Assembly: GCF_014650555.1 (NCBI RefSeq)
Contig: NZ_BMVE01000022.1
Coordinates: 22,677 to 86,676, forward strand
DNA length: 64,000 nt
From: Streptomyces goshikiensis
GTDB taxonomy: Bacteria > Actinomycetota > Actinomycetes > Streptomycetales > Streptomycetaceae
Direction of reading: 5' to 3'
The position numbers and the translations under genes were made by a program. The notes under the pieces are model-generated. The model ran no database searches, was not told the DNA's origin, and worked only from the letters and a program-made list of their open reading frames with translations. Shown here in pieces: positions 41,018 to 48,820 of the stretch (its first letter is position 1; every line of letters starts with the position of its first letter).

Positions 41018-43534
41018 ATGCACCTTGCAATATCGGCGACCCCACCGGTCGTCGCCGCGAAGAGAGCGAGACGCGCGCACCGCGGTCCGCGCGGAGGGCT
41101 CGCCGGCGCCGCCGGCGGCGCCGCTCTCGCCGTCCTGCTGTTGCTGGGCCTCGTCGTCCTCCCTGCCCCGCCCGCGGCTGCGGCCGCCGCCGACCCGCCG
41201 CGCGCCCTCCCGCAGAACGCCACCGCGGCGGACCTGAAGTGGCAGCCGGCCCTCGACTACGACACCGACGGCTGCTACAACGTCCCGGCCATCGGGCCCG
41301 ACGGCCGGATCTCCGAAGGCCTCGGCCACAACAACACCACCGGTGAACGCGACTGCCGCGACCGGTCGGACCTGGACAACACCAACGCCTACTCCCGCCA
41401 GCGCTGCAACTCCGGCTGGTGCGTCTACCTCTACGACTACTACTTCGAGAAGGACGTCGCCGTACAGAACGTCGCCGACGCCGGCGGGCACGTCCACGAC
41501 TGGGAGCACATCGCGGTCTGGGTCCGCAACGACAAGGCCGAGTACGTGGGCGCCTCGGCGCACGGCGGGTACAAGGTCATGGCCGCCGACAAGGTCCACT
41601 GGGAGGGGAACCACCCGAAGATCGTCTATCACAAGGACGGCGGGGCCACCCACGCGTTCCGGTTCGCGACGGCGGGCGACGAACCGCCCGAGAACCACTA
41701 CGGCCAGTGGCGGCGCTCGACCCTGGTGTCCTACAACGGCTTTCCGGGCGGACTGCGCGACGACCTGTTCGAGTACGACTTCGGCAAGGCCACCATCGGC
41801 ATCATGGACTCGCAGTTCGCGGCGAACATCAAGGGCTCGATCTCGACGCCGCAGAGCGAGTGCACGACGACCGTCGAAGGCACCGTCATCTGCACCGAAG
41901 TACCGGTCCCGCTGATCTCGTTCGACTTCGACCGCGACGAGGGCTCCCCCGGGTTCCCGCCCGAGCCGGACGAACCGGGCGGGGAACCGGGCGGCACCCC
42001 GGGCCCGACCGGCGCGCACCTGCGGGTGATGCCCCTCGGGGACTCGATCACATACGGGGTGGGCAGCTCGACCAAGTCGAGTTACCGGGCCGACCTGTGG
42101 AAGTCCCTCAAGGCGCACACCGATGACGTGGCCTTCGTCGGCTCGCAACAGTCGGGGAGCCTGCCCGACGACGACCACGAGGGCTACCCGGGACGGCGCA
42201 TCGACCAGGTGGCGTCCATCGCCCACTGCACGGTCGCCCGGACGAAGCCGAACGTGGTGACCCTGCACATCGGCACCAACGACATGAACCAGAGCCACGA
42301 CCTCGCGGGAGCGCCCAAGCGGATGGGCGCTCTGATCGACCAGGTGCTCGCGGACTCACCCGGCGCGACGGTGCTGGTCGCCACTTTGATCCCGTCGGTC
42401 AAGGCGGGCATGCAGCCGAAGATCGACGCGTTCAACGCGGCGCTGCCGGGCGTGGTGGCCCAGCGGGCCGGGCAGGGCAAGCACGTCCTGCTCGTCGGCA
42501 TGGGCGCGGTCACCCCGTCCGACCTGGCCGAGACCTCCCACCCGAACGACACGGGCTACCGGAAGATGGCCAAGGCCTTCTTCACCGGGATCACCACCGC
42601 CCACCAGCGCGGATGGATCCGCACCCCGGACGGCGCCGAGGGCGACCCGAAGACCTGCGGCGTGGACTCCGCCGCCGATCTGGGCAAGGGCTGGAAGCCG
42701 ATGGGGGTCATCGCCCCCGGGATGGGCGGTCCGGCGGGCCGGATCGACCTGGTGCAGCTCAACGGTGACCACCGGGCCGACTACGTGAAGATCTTCCCGG
42801 ACGGTTCGGTGCGGGCCGCGCTGAACACCCTGGGGGCGGACGGCCGGATCCACTGGGTGGACCAGGGCATCATCGCCCCCGGCGTGGGCCAGCCCGGGGA
42901 CTCCGTGCGCTTCGCCGACATGAACGGCGACGGCCTGGACGACTACCTCGTCCTGGGCGCCAAGGGCTCCCTGTGGTCGTTCCTCAACAGGCCGGGCAGC
43001 GACGGGAAGATCCACTGGGAGGCGCAGGGCCGGGTGTTCCCGTACTACCACGGCACGAAGAAGCCGGGTGACGAGAGCGGTATCAGTCTCGGCTGGACCC
43101 GCGAGGACGTGCGCCTGGAAGACGTCAACGGCGACGGCCTGGACGACTATCTGGTCGTGGGCCCCGCGGGATCGATGGACGCCCACGTCCACGTGCCGAA
43201 CACCATGACCTGGACCAAGATCGACACCTTCGCCACCGGCACCAAGGCCGGGCCCCGCGCCCGCATGCGGCTGGGCGACGTCAACGGCGACCGGAAGGCC
43301 GACTACCTGGTCGTCGGCAGGACCGGAGCCGTGCACGCCTACGTCAACCACATGACGGGCATGTCCGACGGCAACTGGACCGAGCACAAGTACTTCGCGA
43401 AGGAGTCCTTCTACCCGGACACCGCCGTGGCCTTCCGAGACGTCACCGGCGACAACCGGGCCGACTACCTCGTCATCCAGGGCGACCGCGTCCAGGCATG
43501 GGAGAACCAGGGAGGCGACAACCTCACCCCCTGA
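41018..43534 (+). CDS. Secreted fusion: NLP (NPP1) toxin-like domain + SGNH hydrolase + FG-GAP propeller
   Basis: ATG 41018, 838 residues. A long basic N-terminus leads into a signal peptide (cleavage after the AAAAAA tract near residue 57). Residues about 70-300 are an NPP1/NLP domain with the hallmark GHVHDWEHIAVWV (about 155-167; consensus GHRHDWE), whose acidic and histidine residues bind the metal needed for membrane damage. After a Pro/Gly linker, an SGNH/GDSL hydrolase follows with GDSITYG (about 342-348), GTNDMN and the catalytic pair in HPND (about 506-509). Residues 560-835 hold FG-GAP-type repeats (DMNGDGLDDYLV, DVNGDGLDDYLV, DVNGDRKADYLV), a calcium-binding beta-propeller. NLPs lyse plant cells by binding sphingolipid head groups. 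I have not met this three-part fusion before. Confidence 0.88.
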   Translation: MHLAISATPPVVAAKRARRAHRGPRGGLAGAAGGAALAVLLLLGLVVLPAPPAAAAAADPPRALPQNATAADLKWQPALDYDTDGCYNVPAIGPDGRISEGLGHNNTTGERDCRDRSDLDNTNAYSRQRCNSGWCVYLYDYYFEKDVAVQNVADAGGHVHDWEHIAVWVRNDKAEYVGASAHGGYKVMAADKVHWEGNHPKIVYHKDGGATHAFRFATAGDEPPENHYGQWRRSTLVSYNGFPGGLRDDLFEYDFGKATIGIMDSQFAANIKGSISTPQSECTTTVEGTVICTEVPVPLISFDFDRDEGSPGFPPEPDEPGGEPGGTPGPTGAHLRVMPLGDSITYGVGSSTKSSYRADLWKSLKAHTDDVAFVGSQQSGSLPDDDHEGYPGRRIDQVASIAHCTVARTKPNVVTLHIGTNDMNQSHDLAGAPKRMGALIDQVLADSPGATVLVATLIPSVKAGMQPKIDAFNAALPGVVAQRAGQGKHVLLVGMGAVTPSDLAETSHPNDTGYRKMAKAFFTGITTAHQRGWIRTPDGAEGDPKTCGVDSAADLGKGWKPMGVIAPGMGGPAGRIDLVQLNGDHRADYVKIFPDGSVRAALNTLGADGRIHWVDQGIIAPGVGQPGDSVRFADMNGDGLDDYLVLGAKGSLWSFLNRPGSDGKIHWEAQGRVFPYYHGTKKPGDESGISLGWTREDVRLEDVNGDGLDDYLVVGPAGSMDAHVHVPNTMTWTKIDTFATGTKAGPRARMRLGDVNGDRKADYLVVGRTGAVHAYVNHMTGMSDGNWTEHKYFAKESFYPDTAVAFRDVTGDNRADYLVIQGDRVQAWENQGGDNLTP

Positions 43535-43559
43535 CCCGGGGCGGCCGGACCCGCAGCGC

Positions 43560-43769
43560 TCATCCCTGCCAGGCGCGCTTCACCCGGTCCGCCTCCACCT
43601 CGAAGTTGAGGCGTCCGGGGCGGAACTCCATGGTCACCATCGCGCCCGGCGGGACCGAGCGCAGGATCCGCCAGCCCCGGGAGCGCGCTTGGCGCTCGGC
43701 CTCACCTGTTTCGAGACCGACGTAGCGTTCCGGTTCGTCGGCGGGGCCGGGGGGCGAGGTAGCAGTCAT
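43560..43769 (-). CDS. Peptidase inhibitor I78 family protein
   Basis: ATG 43769 gives 69 residues. The I78 pattern is clear: YVGLETGEAERQARSRGW, then PPGAMVTMEFRPGRLNFEVE and a final RVKRAWQG. Members inhibit serine proteases such as subtilisin. There is no signal peptide, so the target would be cytoplasmic unless exported otherwise. A longer frame adds 23 residues without a start site. Confidence 0.82.
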   Translation of the reverse strand: MTATSPPGPADEPERYVGLETGEAERQARSRGWRILRSVPPGAMVTMEFRPGRLNFEVEADRVKRAWQG

Positions 43770-43851
43770 GGCTCTCGTCTGCCCCGGCTCCGTCGTCCCG
43801 ACGCCCCACAGGCGGCAGCGGTTCTCGGCGGCGGGCACGCGGCGGTTCCCG

Positions 43852-44088
43852 TCAGGCGCCTTCCGGCTCGCCCTCTGACCGGGCGGCGCGATACCGGTCG
43901 AGGGCGAGACGCGCTTTGCGTTCGGCGAGGATCGGGAGGAACGTCTTCAGCTTCGCGCCCCTCAACTCCCGGCTGACTTCATCGACCGTGGCTTCGACGA
44001 TGCGGGCATCGACATCGGGATACGCGGCTGCGAGGCGGTCGGCGAGGTGTTGGAGGGTGCCGTCCTCGTCGTGGAATCGCTGCGTCAT
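43852..44088 (-). CDS. Three-helix bundle dimerization domain protein
   Basis: ATG 44088 follows CAGGAGAC, giving 78 residues. The sequence LQHLADRLAAAYPDVDARIV, followed by VDEVSRELRGAKLKTFLPIL and AERKARLALDR, is the usual small actinobacterial helical protein often encoded with stress or virulence regulators. Its partner is unknown. Confidence 0.78.
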   Translation of the reverse strand: MTQRFHDEDGTLQHLADRLAAAYPDVDARIVEATVDEVSRELRGAKLKTFLPILAERKARLALDRYRAARSEGEPEGA

Positions 44089-44206
44089 GTCTCCTGAATT
44101 CTGTAGCCATGCCAGTTCAGTCTGACTGCCCACATTCGTGAGGAAACAATGCAACCGGAAGGAGATCATCAGCCAGATGCGGCGGCGGCCGCCGGGCCGC
44201 GCCGGG

Positions 44207-44611
44207 CTACCGGCGGCCCCGGCTGCGGCGCACCAGGAGGACGACGACCAGGGCGGCGCCGGCCGCCACGAGGAGCGGCGTGCGGTTGGCGCGGGCGGCC
44301 GTCGCGGCCCGGCCGGCCTGGTCGAACAGCGGGTCGGGGTCGGCCGTCTTGTCCTTGACCAGGTGCGCGGCCCGTTCGGTCTTCGTACGGATCCGGTCGG
44401 ACACCAGGGTGGCCTTCTCGGCGGCCTGTCCCTTCACGGCGGCCGCCTTCTGCTTCGCCCTGGCCTTGATGTCGGTCTTGGCCGCCAGCGCCTCGACGGT
44501 CTTCCCGAGTTCGTCGCGGGTGCGCTCGATCTGCGCGCGCAGTTCTTCGGGCGCGGGGCTCTCGGAGGCGGGGGCGGGGGTCCCGATGTTGGTGCGTGCT
44601 TCGTCGTTCAT
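44207..44611 (-). CDS. DUF3618 membrane-associated protein
   Basis: ATG 44611, 134 residues. Residues 20-45 carry the DUF3618 signature APEELRAQIERTRDELGKTV, followed by a charged Lys/Ala helix, one membrane segment (about 112-128) and an RRSRGRR tail. It overlaps the holin-family gene by four bases (ATGA), and the pair recurs with YihY/BrkB genes in Streptomyces. It is probably a membrane-tethered coiled-coil. Confidence 0.85.
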   Translation of the reverse strand: MNDEARTNIGTPAPASESPAPEELRAQIERTRDELGKTVEALAAKTDIKARAKQKAAAVKGQAAEKATLVSDRIRTKTERAAHLVKDKTADPDPLFDQAGRAATAARANRTPLLVAAGAALVVVLLVRRSRGRR

Positions 44612-45021
44612 TGGTGTGCCTTCTCCTTGATCTCGGCCACGTCGGCCTTGACGCTGTCGATGGTCTGCTGCGGGGCCGGTGTGCCTGCCTTGTCGATCTG
44701 CTTCTTGCCGGCCAGGGCCACCCCGGCGGCGATCGCCGCCAGCGCCGCCATGGTGATGAGGGCTGCCGCCCACACCGGCAGTACCAGCGCGAGGGCGGCG
44801 ATACAGGCCGCCACCAACGCCTGGGCCGCCAGGATGCCGAGCAGCCCCGCGGCGCCGAACAGGCCGCCGCCCCTCCCGAAGCGCTTGCCCTTCTGGGTCA
44901 TTTCCGCGCGGGCCAGCTGCATTTCCTCCCGGACCAGCTCCGAGATCTGCTGCGAGGCTCGCGAGACCAGCACGCTCACCGGTTCCTCGGTGTGGCGGGC
45001 CGGCCGCTCCATCGTGGTCAT
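44608..45021 (-). CDS. Holin superfamily (DUF1469-type) membrane protein
   Basis: ATG 45021, 137 residues. An N-terminal helix ISELVREEMQLARAEMTQKG is followed by two membrane segments and a Lys/Glu-rich tail. Annotated as phage holin family III-like, but it is a common chromosomal protein encoded with DUF3618. There is no prophage context. It begins seven bases after the BrkB stop, so BrkB, this gene and DUF3618 form one operon. Confidence 0.85.
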   Translation of the reverse strand: MTTMERPARHTEEPVSVLVSRASQQISELVREEMQLARAEMTQKGKRFGRGGGLFGAAGLLGILAAQALVAACIAALALVLPVWAAALITMAALAAIAAGVALAGKKQIDKAGTPAPQQTIDSVKADVAEIKEKAHQ

Positions 45022-45028
45022 GACGAGG

Positions 45029-46168
45029 TCACCTTGCCTTCCTCGGTCCATCAGAGGCGCCGACCTGCGGGTCGGCCGCCTTCCTCGCGGGTTCCCCGGG
45101 TTCGCCGTGTTCACGCGCGGTCACCGCTCCGCGCTCCGCCGCTTCCTCGTCGCTCCACGCGCGGGTGTCCCGGGGCTGGACGTAGGGCTCCTCGCCTTCC
45201 GGCAGGCCGCCGGCGATCGCGCGCTGGCGGACCAGTTCCGCGTCGAACTCCAGCCCGAGGAGGATCGCCAGGTTGGTGATCCACAGCCAGACGAGGAAGA
45301 CGATCACACCGGCGAGGGTGCCGTACGTCTTGTTGTAGGAGCCGAAGTTCGCGACGTAGAACGCGAAACCGGCCGAGGCCGCCATCCAGATCGCCAGCGC
45401 CAGGAAGCTGCCGGGGCTCACCCACTTGAATCCGCGGCCCTTGGCGTTCGGCGCGGCCCAGTAGAGCAGCGCGATCATGATGGTGACGAGGATGACCAGG
45501 ACGGGCCATTTCACGATCGACCACACCGTCAGGGCGGTGTCTCCGATCCCCAGGGAGCTGCCGACCTGCCGGGCCAGGTTGCCGGAGAAGACCACGATGA
45601 GCGCGCTGGCGCAGGCCAGCACCATCAGCGTGACGGTCAGGGCCATGCGCAGCGACAGGACCTTCCACACCGGCCGGCCCTCCGGCATGTCGTAGACGGC
45701 GTTCGAGGCCCGGATGAACGCGGCGATGTAGCCCGACGCCGACCACACGGCGACGACCAGTCCGACGATCGCCAGCAGGGATCCGACCCCGGAATGGCCC
45801 TGGATCTGCTGCACCGCATCGGTGACCACGTCGCGGGCGGACCCGGGTGCCAGCTTCTGCACGTTGTCCAGGACCTCCTTCGTGGCGGACTCGCCCGCGA
45901 GGCCGATCAGGGACACCAGCACCAGGAGGGCCGGGAAGAGCGCGAGCACCCCGTAGTAGGTGAGCGCCGCGGCCCGGTCGGCGAGCTCGTCGTCCTTGAA
46001 CTCCTTGAGCGTGCCGCGCAGCACGGCCTTCCACGACCGCCCGGGAAGGTCCGAGAGCCGGTCCGGCGCCCGCTCCTCCACCTCGGGGCCGGGGCCGGCC
46101 CCGCTCGCGCGGCCGGTTCGCGAGCCGTCGTGATCGTCGCCGGGTGCCGGCTTCGGTTCGTGTGTCAT
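45029..46168 (-). CDS. YihY/BrkB family membrane protein
   Basis: 379 residues from ATG 46168, with six helices. Family landmarks are RAAALTYYGVLALFPALLVL, YDMPEGRPVWKVL, YWAAPNAKGRGFKWVSPGS and NKTYGTLAGVIVFLVWLWI. Long charged tails at both ends are cytoplasmic. It is the first gene of an operon with the holin-like and DUF3618 genes. Compared with the copy at 33676 it has a much longer C-terminal tail. Confidence 0.92.
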   Translation of the reverse strand: MTHEPKPAPGDDHDGSRTGRASGAGPGPEVEERAPDRLSDLPGRSWKAVLRGTLKEFKDDELADRAAALTYYGVLALFPALLVLVSLIGLAGESATKEVLDNVQKLAPGSARDVVTDAVQQIQGHSGVGSLLAIVGLVVAVWSASGYIAAFIRASNAVYDMPEGRPVWKVLSLRMALTVTLMVLACASALIVVFSGNLARQVGSSLGIGDTALTVWSIVKWPVLVILVTIMIALLYWAAPNAKGRGFKWVSPGSFLALAIWMAASAGFAFYVANFGSYNKTYGTLAGVIVFLVWLWITNLAILLGLEFDAELVRQRAIAGGLPEGEEPYVQPRDTRAWSDEEAAERGAVTAREHGEPGEPARKAADPQVGASDGPRKAR

Positions 46169-46201
46169 GTCCTGCGGCTGTCCATCTCAGCGCGACTCAT
46201 G

Positions 46202-47194
46202 TCACGACGGGCCGGTGAATCGCGGGCCCGGGTGGTGGCCGGGGCCGGTGGGCGGACCTCCCAGGGGTGTGGGTGAGAGGTCCGCCGGTTCCTCGCCCGC
46301 TTCGAGGAGGGTGTCGGCGGCACCGACGATCAGCGGGTCGGGCCGGCCGACGGCCGTCTCGTCCTTGCTGGCGTAGTCCAGGCGGCACAGCAGGCTGCGC
46401 ATCGCCTCCAGCCTCCCGCGCCGCTTGTCGTTGCTCTTGACCACCGTCCACGGTGCGTGGTCGGTGTCGGTGGCGCGGAACATCTCTACCTTGGCGGTGG
46501 TGTAGGCGTCCCACAGGTCCAGGGAGGCGACGTCGGTGGGTGAGAGCTTCCACTGGCGTACGGGGTCGACCTGGCGGATCGCGAAGCGGGTGCGCTGTTC
46601 GGCGCGGGAGACCGAGAACCAGAACTTGATCAGCAGGACGCCGTCCTCGACGAGCATCGCTTCGAAGGCCGGACACTGGCGCAGGAATCGCTGGTACTCC
46701 TCCTCCGTGCAGAACCCCATGACCTTCTCCACGCCGGCGCGGTTGTACCAGGAGCGGTCGAAGAAGACGATCTCGCCGCGACCGGGCAGGTGGGCAACGT
46801 AGCGCTGGAAGTACCACTGGCCGGCTTCCCGCTCGCTCGGCTTGTCCAGGGCCACGATGTGGGCGTTCCGCGGGTTGAGCCGCTCGGTGAATCGCTGGAT
46901 GGTGCCGCCTTTGCCGGCCGCGTCCCGGCCCTCGCAGATCACCACCACGCGGGCGCCGGTGTCCTTGACCCAGCGCTGGAGCTTCAGCAGCTCGATCTGC
47001 AGGATGCGCTTCGTCCGCTCGTACTCCACCCGCCGGACCTTCCGGTCGTACGGGTAGTTCTCCCGCCAGGTCCGTATCGGCGCTCCGGACGCGTCGAGCA
47101 GTACCGGCTGCTCCGGCCGGGTCGCGTCCACGCTCAGACCCGCGAGCAGCACCTCTTCGGGCTGCGATCCGCTCTCTTCCTGGTACTGGTTCAT
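46202..47194 (-). CDS. ppk2: Polyphosphate kinase 2
   Basis: ATG 47194, 330 residues. Walker A is GRDAAGKGGT (89-98), Walker B is in VFFDRSWYNRAG (about 150-161), and a lid arginine cluster lies in VSRAEQRTRF. The size and the EGRDAAGKGG motif match the PPK2 family that makes ATP from ADP (class I) using polyphosphate. The class is not certain. The C-terminus has a proline/glycine-rich extension of about 30 residues. Two unusual poly-G hairpins lie in its upstream region. Confidence 0.92.
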   Translation of the reverse strand: MNQYQEESGSQPEEVLLAGLSVDATRPEQPVLLDASGAPIRTWRENYPYDRKVRRVEYERTKRILQIELLKLQRWVKDTGARVVVICEGRDAAGKGGTIQRFTERLNPRNAHIVALDKPSEREAGQWYFQRYVAHLPGRGEIVFFDRSWYNRAGVEKVMGFCTEEEYQRFLRQCPAFEAMLVEDGVLLIKFWFSVSRAEQRTRFAIRQVDPVRQWKLSPTDVASLDLWDAYTTAKVEMFRATDTDHAPWTVVKSNDKRRGRLEAMRSLLCRLDYASKDETAVGRPDPLIVGAADTLLEAGEEPADLSPTPLGGPPTGPGHHPGPRFTGPS

Positions 47195-47297
47195 ACCCTG
47201 CGTGTACCCCACACACAGCGGTGATGCCCCGGACGGTACGCGCGCCGCCGGGCGGGACGAGGACGGTAAGGGGACGGTACGGGGACGGAAACGCAAA

Positions 47298-47372
47298 GGG
47301 CCCCGTCCAGCCGGGGGGGGGATGGCTGAACGGGGCGGGCCCTGACCGGCCGGGGGGGGTGACAGGTCAGGG
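47298..47372. repeat. Two tandem hairpins with 9-G and 8-G loops
   Basis: Hairpin A pairs GGGCCCCGT-c-CAGCC (47298-47312) with GGCTG-a-ACGGGG-c-GGGCCC (47324-47342) around a run of nine G. Hairpin B pairs CCCTGACC (47340-47347) with GGTCAGGG (47365-47372) around a loop with a run of eight G. The hairpins share their junction. They sit about 105 bases upstream of ppk2 and 300 bases from the SHOCT gene. Runs this long are rare even in this genome. Confidence 0.7.
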
Positions 47373-47535
47373 CGTATGAGGGGGCTGGACGCAGTGGCCC
47401 GGAAGGGTTCGGCCCGATGCCCTTCTCCGCAGGCTATCGGTTCCGCACGGGTATCGCCCACATACTCGCCCGCGTCTGGATGAACGATCTTCCAGAACCG
47501 GACGTTCCCGGTGCGGCCCTCGGGTTCAGTGAGGG

Positions 47536-47566
47536 CCGTGCGCGCCGGTCAGGCCGGCGCGCACGG
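47536..47566 (-). terminator. 13-bp hairpin terminator after the SHOCT gene
   Basis: CCGTGCGCGCCGG (47536-47548) pairs perfectly with 47554-47566 around TCAGG, about 100 bases beyond the stop at 47665. Confidence 0.7.
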
Positions 47567-47664
47567 TCCAGCCCACTGGAACCGCTCAGCTCCAGCCGAA
47601 GACGCGTATGTCCCGTAACCCGGAGATCACACCTGTGACGGCCCCCACACGGGCGGGGCGCTCC

Positions 47665-48135
47665 TCAGCGCTGCTGTTCGTCGCCGGTGAGGCCGGTGAT
47701 CGAGGTGGCGTGGCTCTCCGGGACGGCGCCGCCGAGGGCGAGCGCCTTCGCCTGGCGGAACTCCTCGTCCGTGATGTCTCCGCGCGCCCGCAGGTCGGAC
47801 AGCTTGGCGAGCTGTTCGGCACTGCTCGGCGGGGCCGCCGCCTCGCGGACGTAGGAGTCGAACTCCTTGCGCTGTGCGCGCGCCTGGTCCACCTCCCGCT
47901 GACCCATGCCCTTGCCGCGGGCGATGAGGTAGACGAAGACGCCGAGGAACGGCAGCACGATGACGAACACGAGCCAGCCGGCCTTGCCCCAGCCGCCGAG
48001 GGAGTCATCGCGGAAGATATCGAAGATGATCTTGAAGAGCAGGAAGAACCACAGGACCCAGATGGCGAACACGAGCATGGTCCACAGGACGCTCAACAGC
48101 GGGAAGTCGTACGCGAGGTACACCTGAGTGTTCAA
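47665..48135 (-). CDS. Membrane protein with PLDc_N-like helices and SHOCT tail
   Basis: The start is a TTG (48135-48133) five bases after GGAGGG, which begins exactly at NTQVYLAYDFPLL, giving 156 residues. Two membrane helices (about 14-36 and 48-68) carry the actinobacterial IFDIFRDDSLGGWGKAGW turn. A C-terminal SHOCT motif follows: LAKLSDLRARGDITDEEFRQAK (shown in part, about 115-136). SHOCT tails mediate oligomerisation. Upstream starts have no ribosome binding site. Confidence 0.82.
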   Translation of the reverse strand: MNTQVYLAYDFPLLSVLWTMLVFAIWVLWFFLLFKIIFDIFRDDSLGGWGKAGWLVFVIVLPFLGVFVYLIARGKGMGQREVDQARAQRKEFDSYVREAAAPPSSAEQLAKLSDLRARGDITDEEFRQAKALALGGAVPESHATSITGLTGDEQQR

Positions 48136-48509
48136 TTCGTCCCTCCACGTGGCCGTGTGTCCGGGGGACATACGCCCTCTTGTAGTGACCATCGTGCATC
48201 CACGGGCCCCCATCGGCATCCCGCCGCGTACCGGACCGGTCGAGGCCCGGGTGCAGGACCCAGCCGACGCGACAGGACCCGGCCGAGGTGACTACCGGCC
48301 CGACCGGGCCCTGCGTGCGGGGGACGCGCGCCGCCCTCTTCGGGCTCCCGCGCGCCGTCCATCACCAAAACTCGCACGGATGGTGGCAGTTCGCATCTCT
48401 TCGGTCACCAGGTGTAGCGGTCGGGTGATGGCACCGGCGCCGGCATGCGCGCGGCGGGTCCGCCGCCGACGATGAGCCCGTACCCCATCCCCGCTGTGAG
48501 GAGCTGCTG
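48136..48509. other. Divergent intergenic region, no gene seen
   Basis: 374 bases between the SHOCT gene and the isoamylase-like gene. The left part is A+T-richer and should hold the SHOCT promoter. The segment near 48390-48425 (CTCTTCGGTCACCAGGTGTAG) could be promoter DNA for the rightward gene. No reading frame with a start site was found. Confidence 0.45.
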
Positions 48510-48731
48510 ATGCTGGAACCTGCCCCGCGCAAGGAGCGCGCCAAGGTCGCCTTCGCCCTGCCGGCGGAGGCTGCGCCCGGCCGGGTCCCCGTGGTGGGCG
48601 ATTTCGCGGCCACCGTCGAGATCCCCGGCGAGAGCGGGCTCTCCCGCCGGTATCTGGCCGCCGGTGATTACTGGTTCAACGACGAAACGGGCGGCGACCG
48701 CGACGGACGGGGCGGCCGCTTCCGCCTCTAG
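48510..48731 (+). CDS. Shortened isoamylase N-terminal (CBM48/E-set) domain protein
   Basis: ATG 48510 follows GAGGAG, giving 73 residues. The start (KERAKVAFALP, GRVPVVGDF) and the end (RRYLAAGDYWFNDE followed by DGRGGRFRL) match the small glycogen-branching-like E-set proteins of Streptomyces. In the relatives I recall, these are about 95-100 residues and have an NxW-containing carbohydrate-binding strand after VVGDF. Here that middle part, 20-25 residues, is missing, so the domain may not fold or bind glycan. The comparison is from memory. Confidence 0.65.
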   Translation: MLEPAPRKERAKVAFALPAEAAPGRVPVVGDFAATVEIPGESGLSRRYLAAGDYWFNDETGGDRDGRGGRFRL

Positions 48732-48820
48732 TGCGCCGACCCCGGCGGCCGCGGTTCCGCATACCCACCGCCGGCCCGGGCAGGCGGGGACAACCGACCT
48801 GGAGAAGGGTCGACGAAGCG

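Larger units (their letters stand above)
47195..47664. other. 470-base intergenic region, no gene seen
   Basis: Between ppk2 and the SHOCT gene, both on the minus strand. It contains the two poly-G hairpins (47298-47372), a terminator (47536-47566) and otherwise G+C-rich sequence without a credible reading frame. The ppk2 promoter must lie in the right part or just after the hairpins. Confidence 0.5.

Noticed and set aside
44608..45021. Phage holin as evidence of a prophage
   Set aside because: The gene is coupled to DUF3618 and BrkB genes, with no integrase, capsid, tail or lysin genes nearby. It is a chromosomal holin-superfamily membrane protein.
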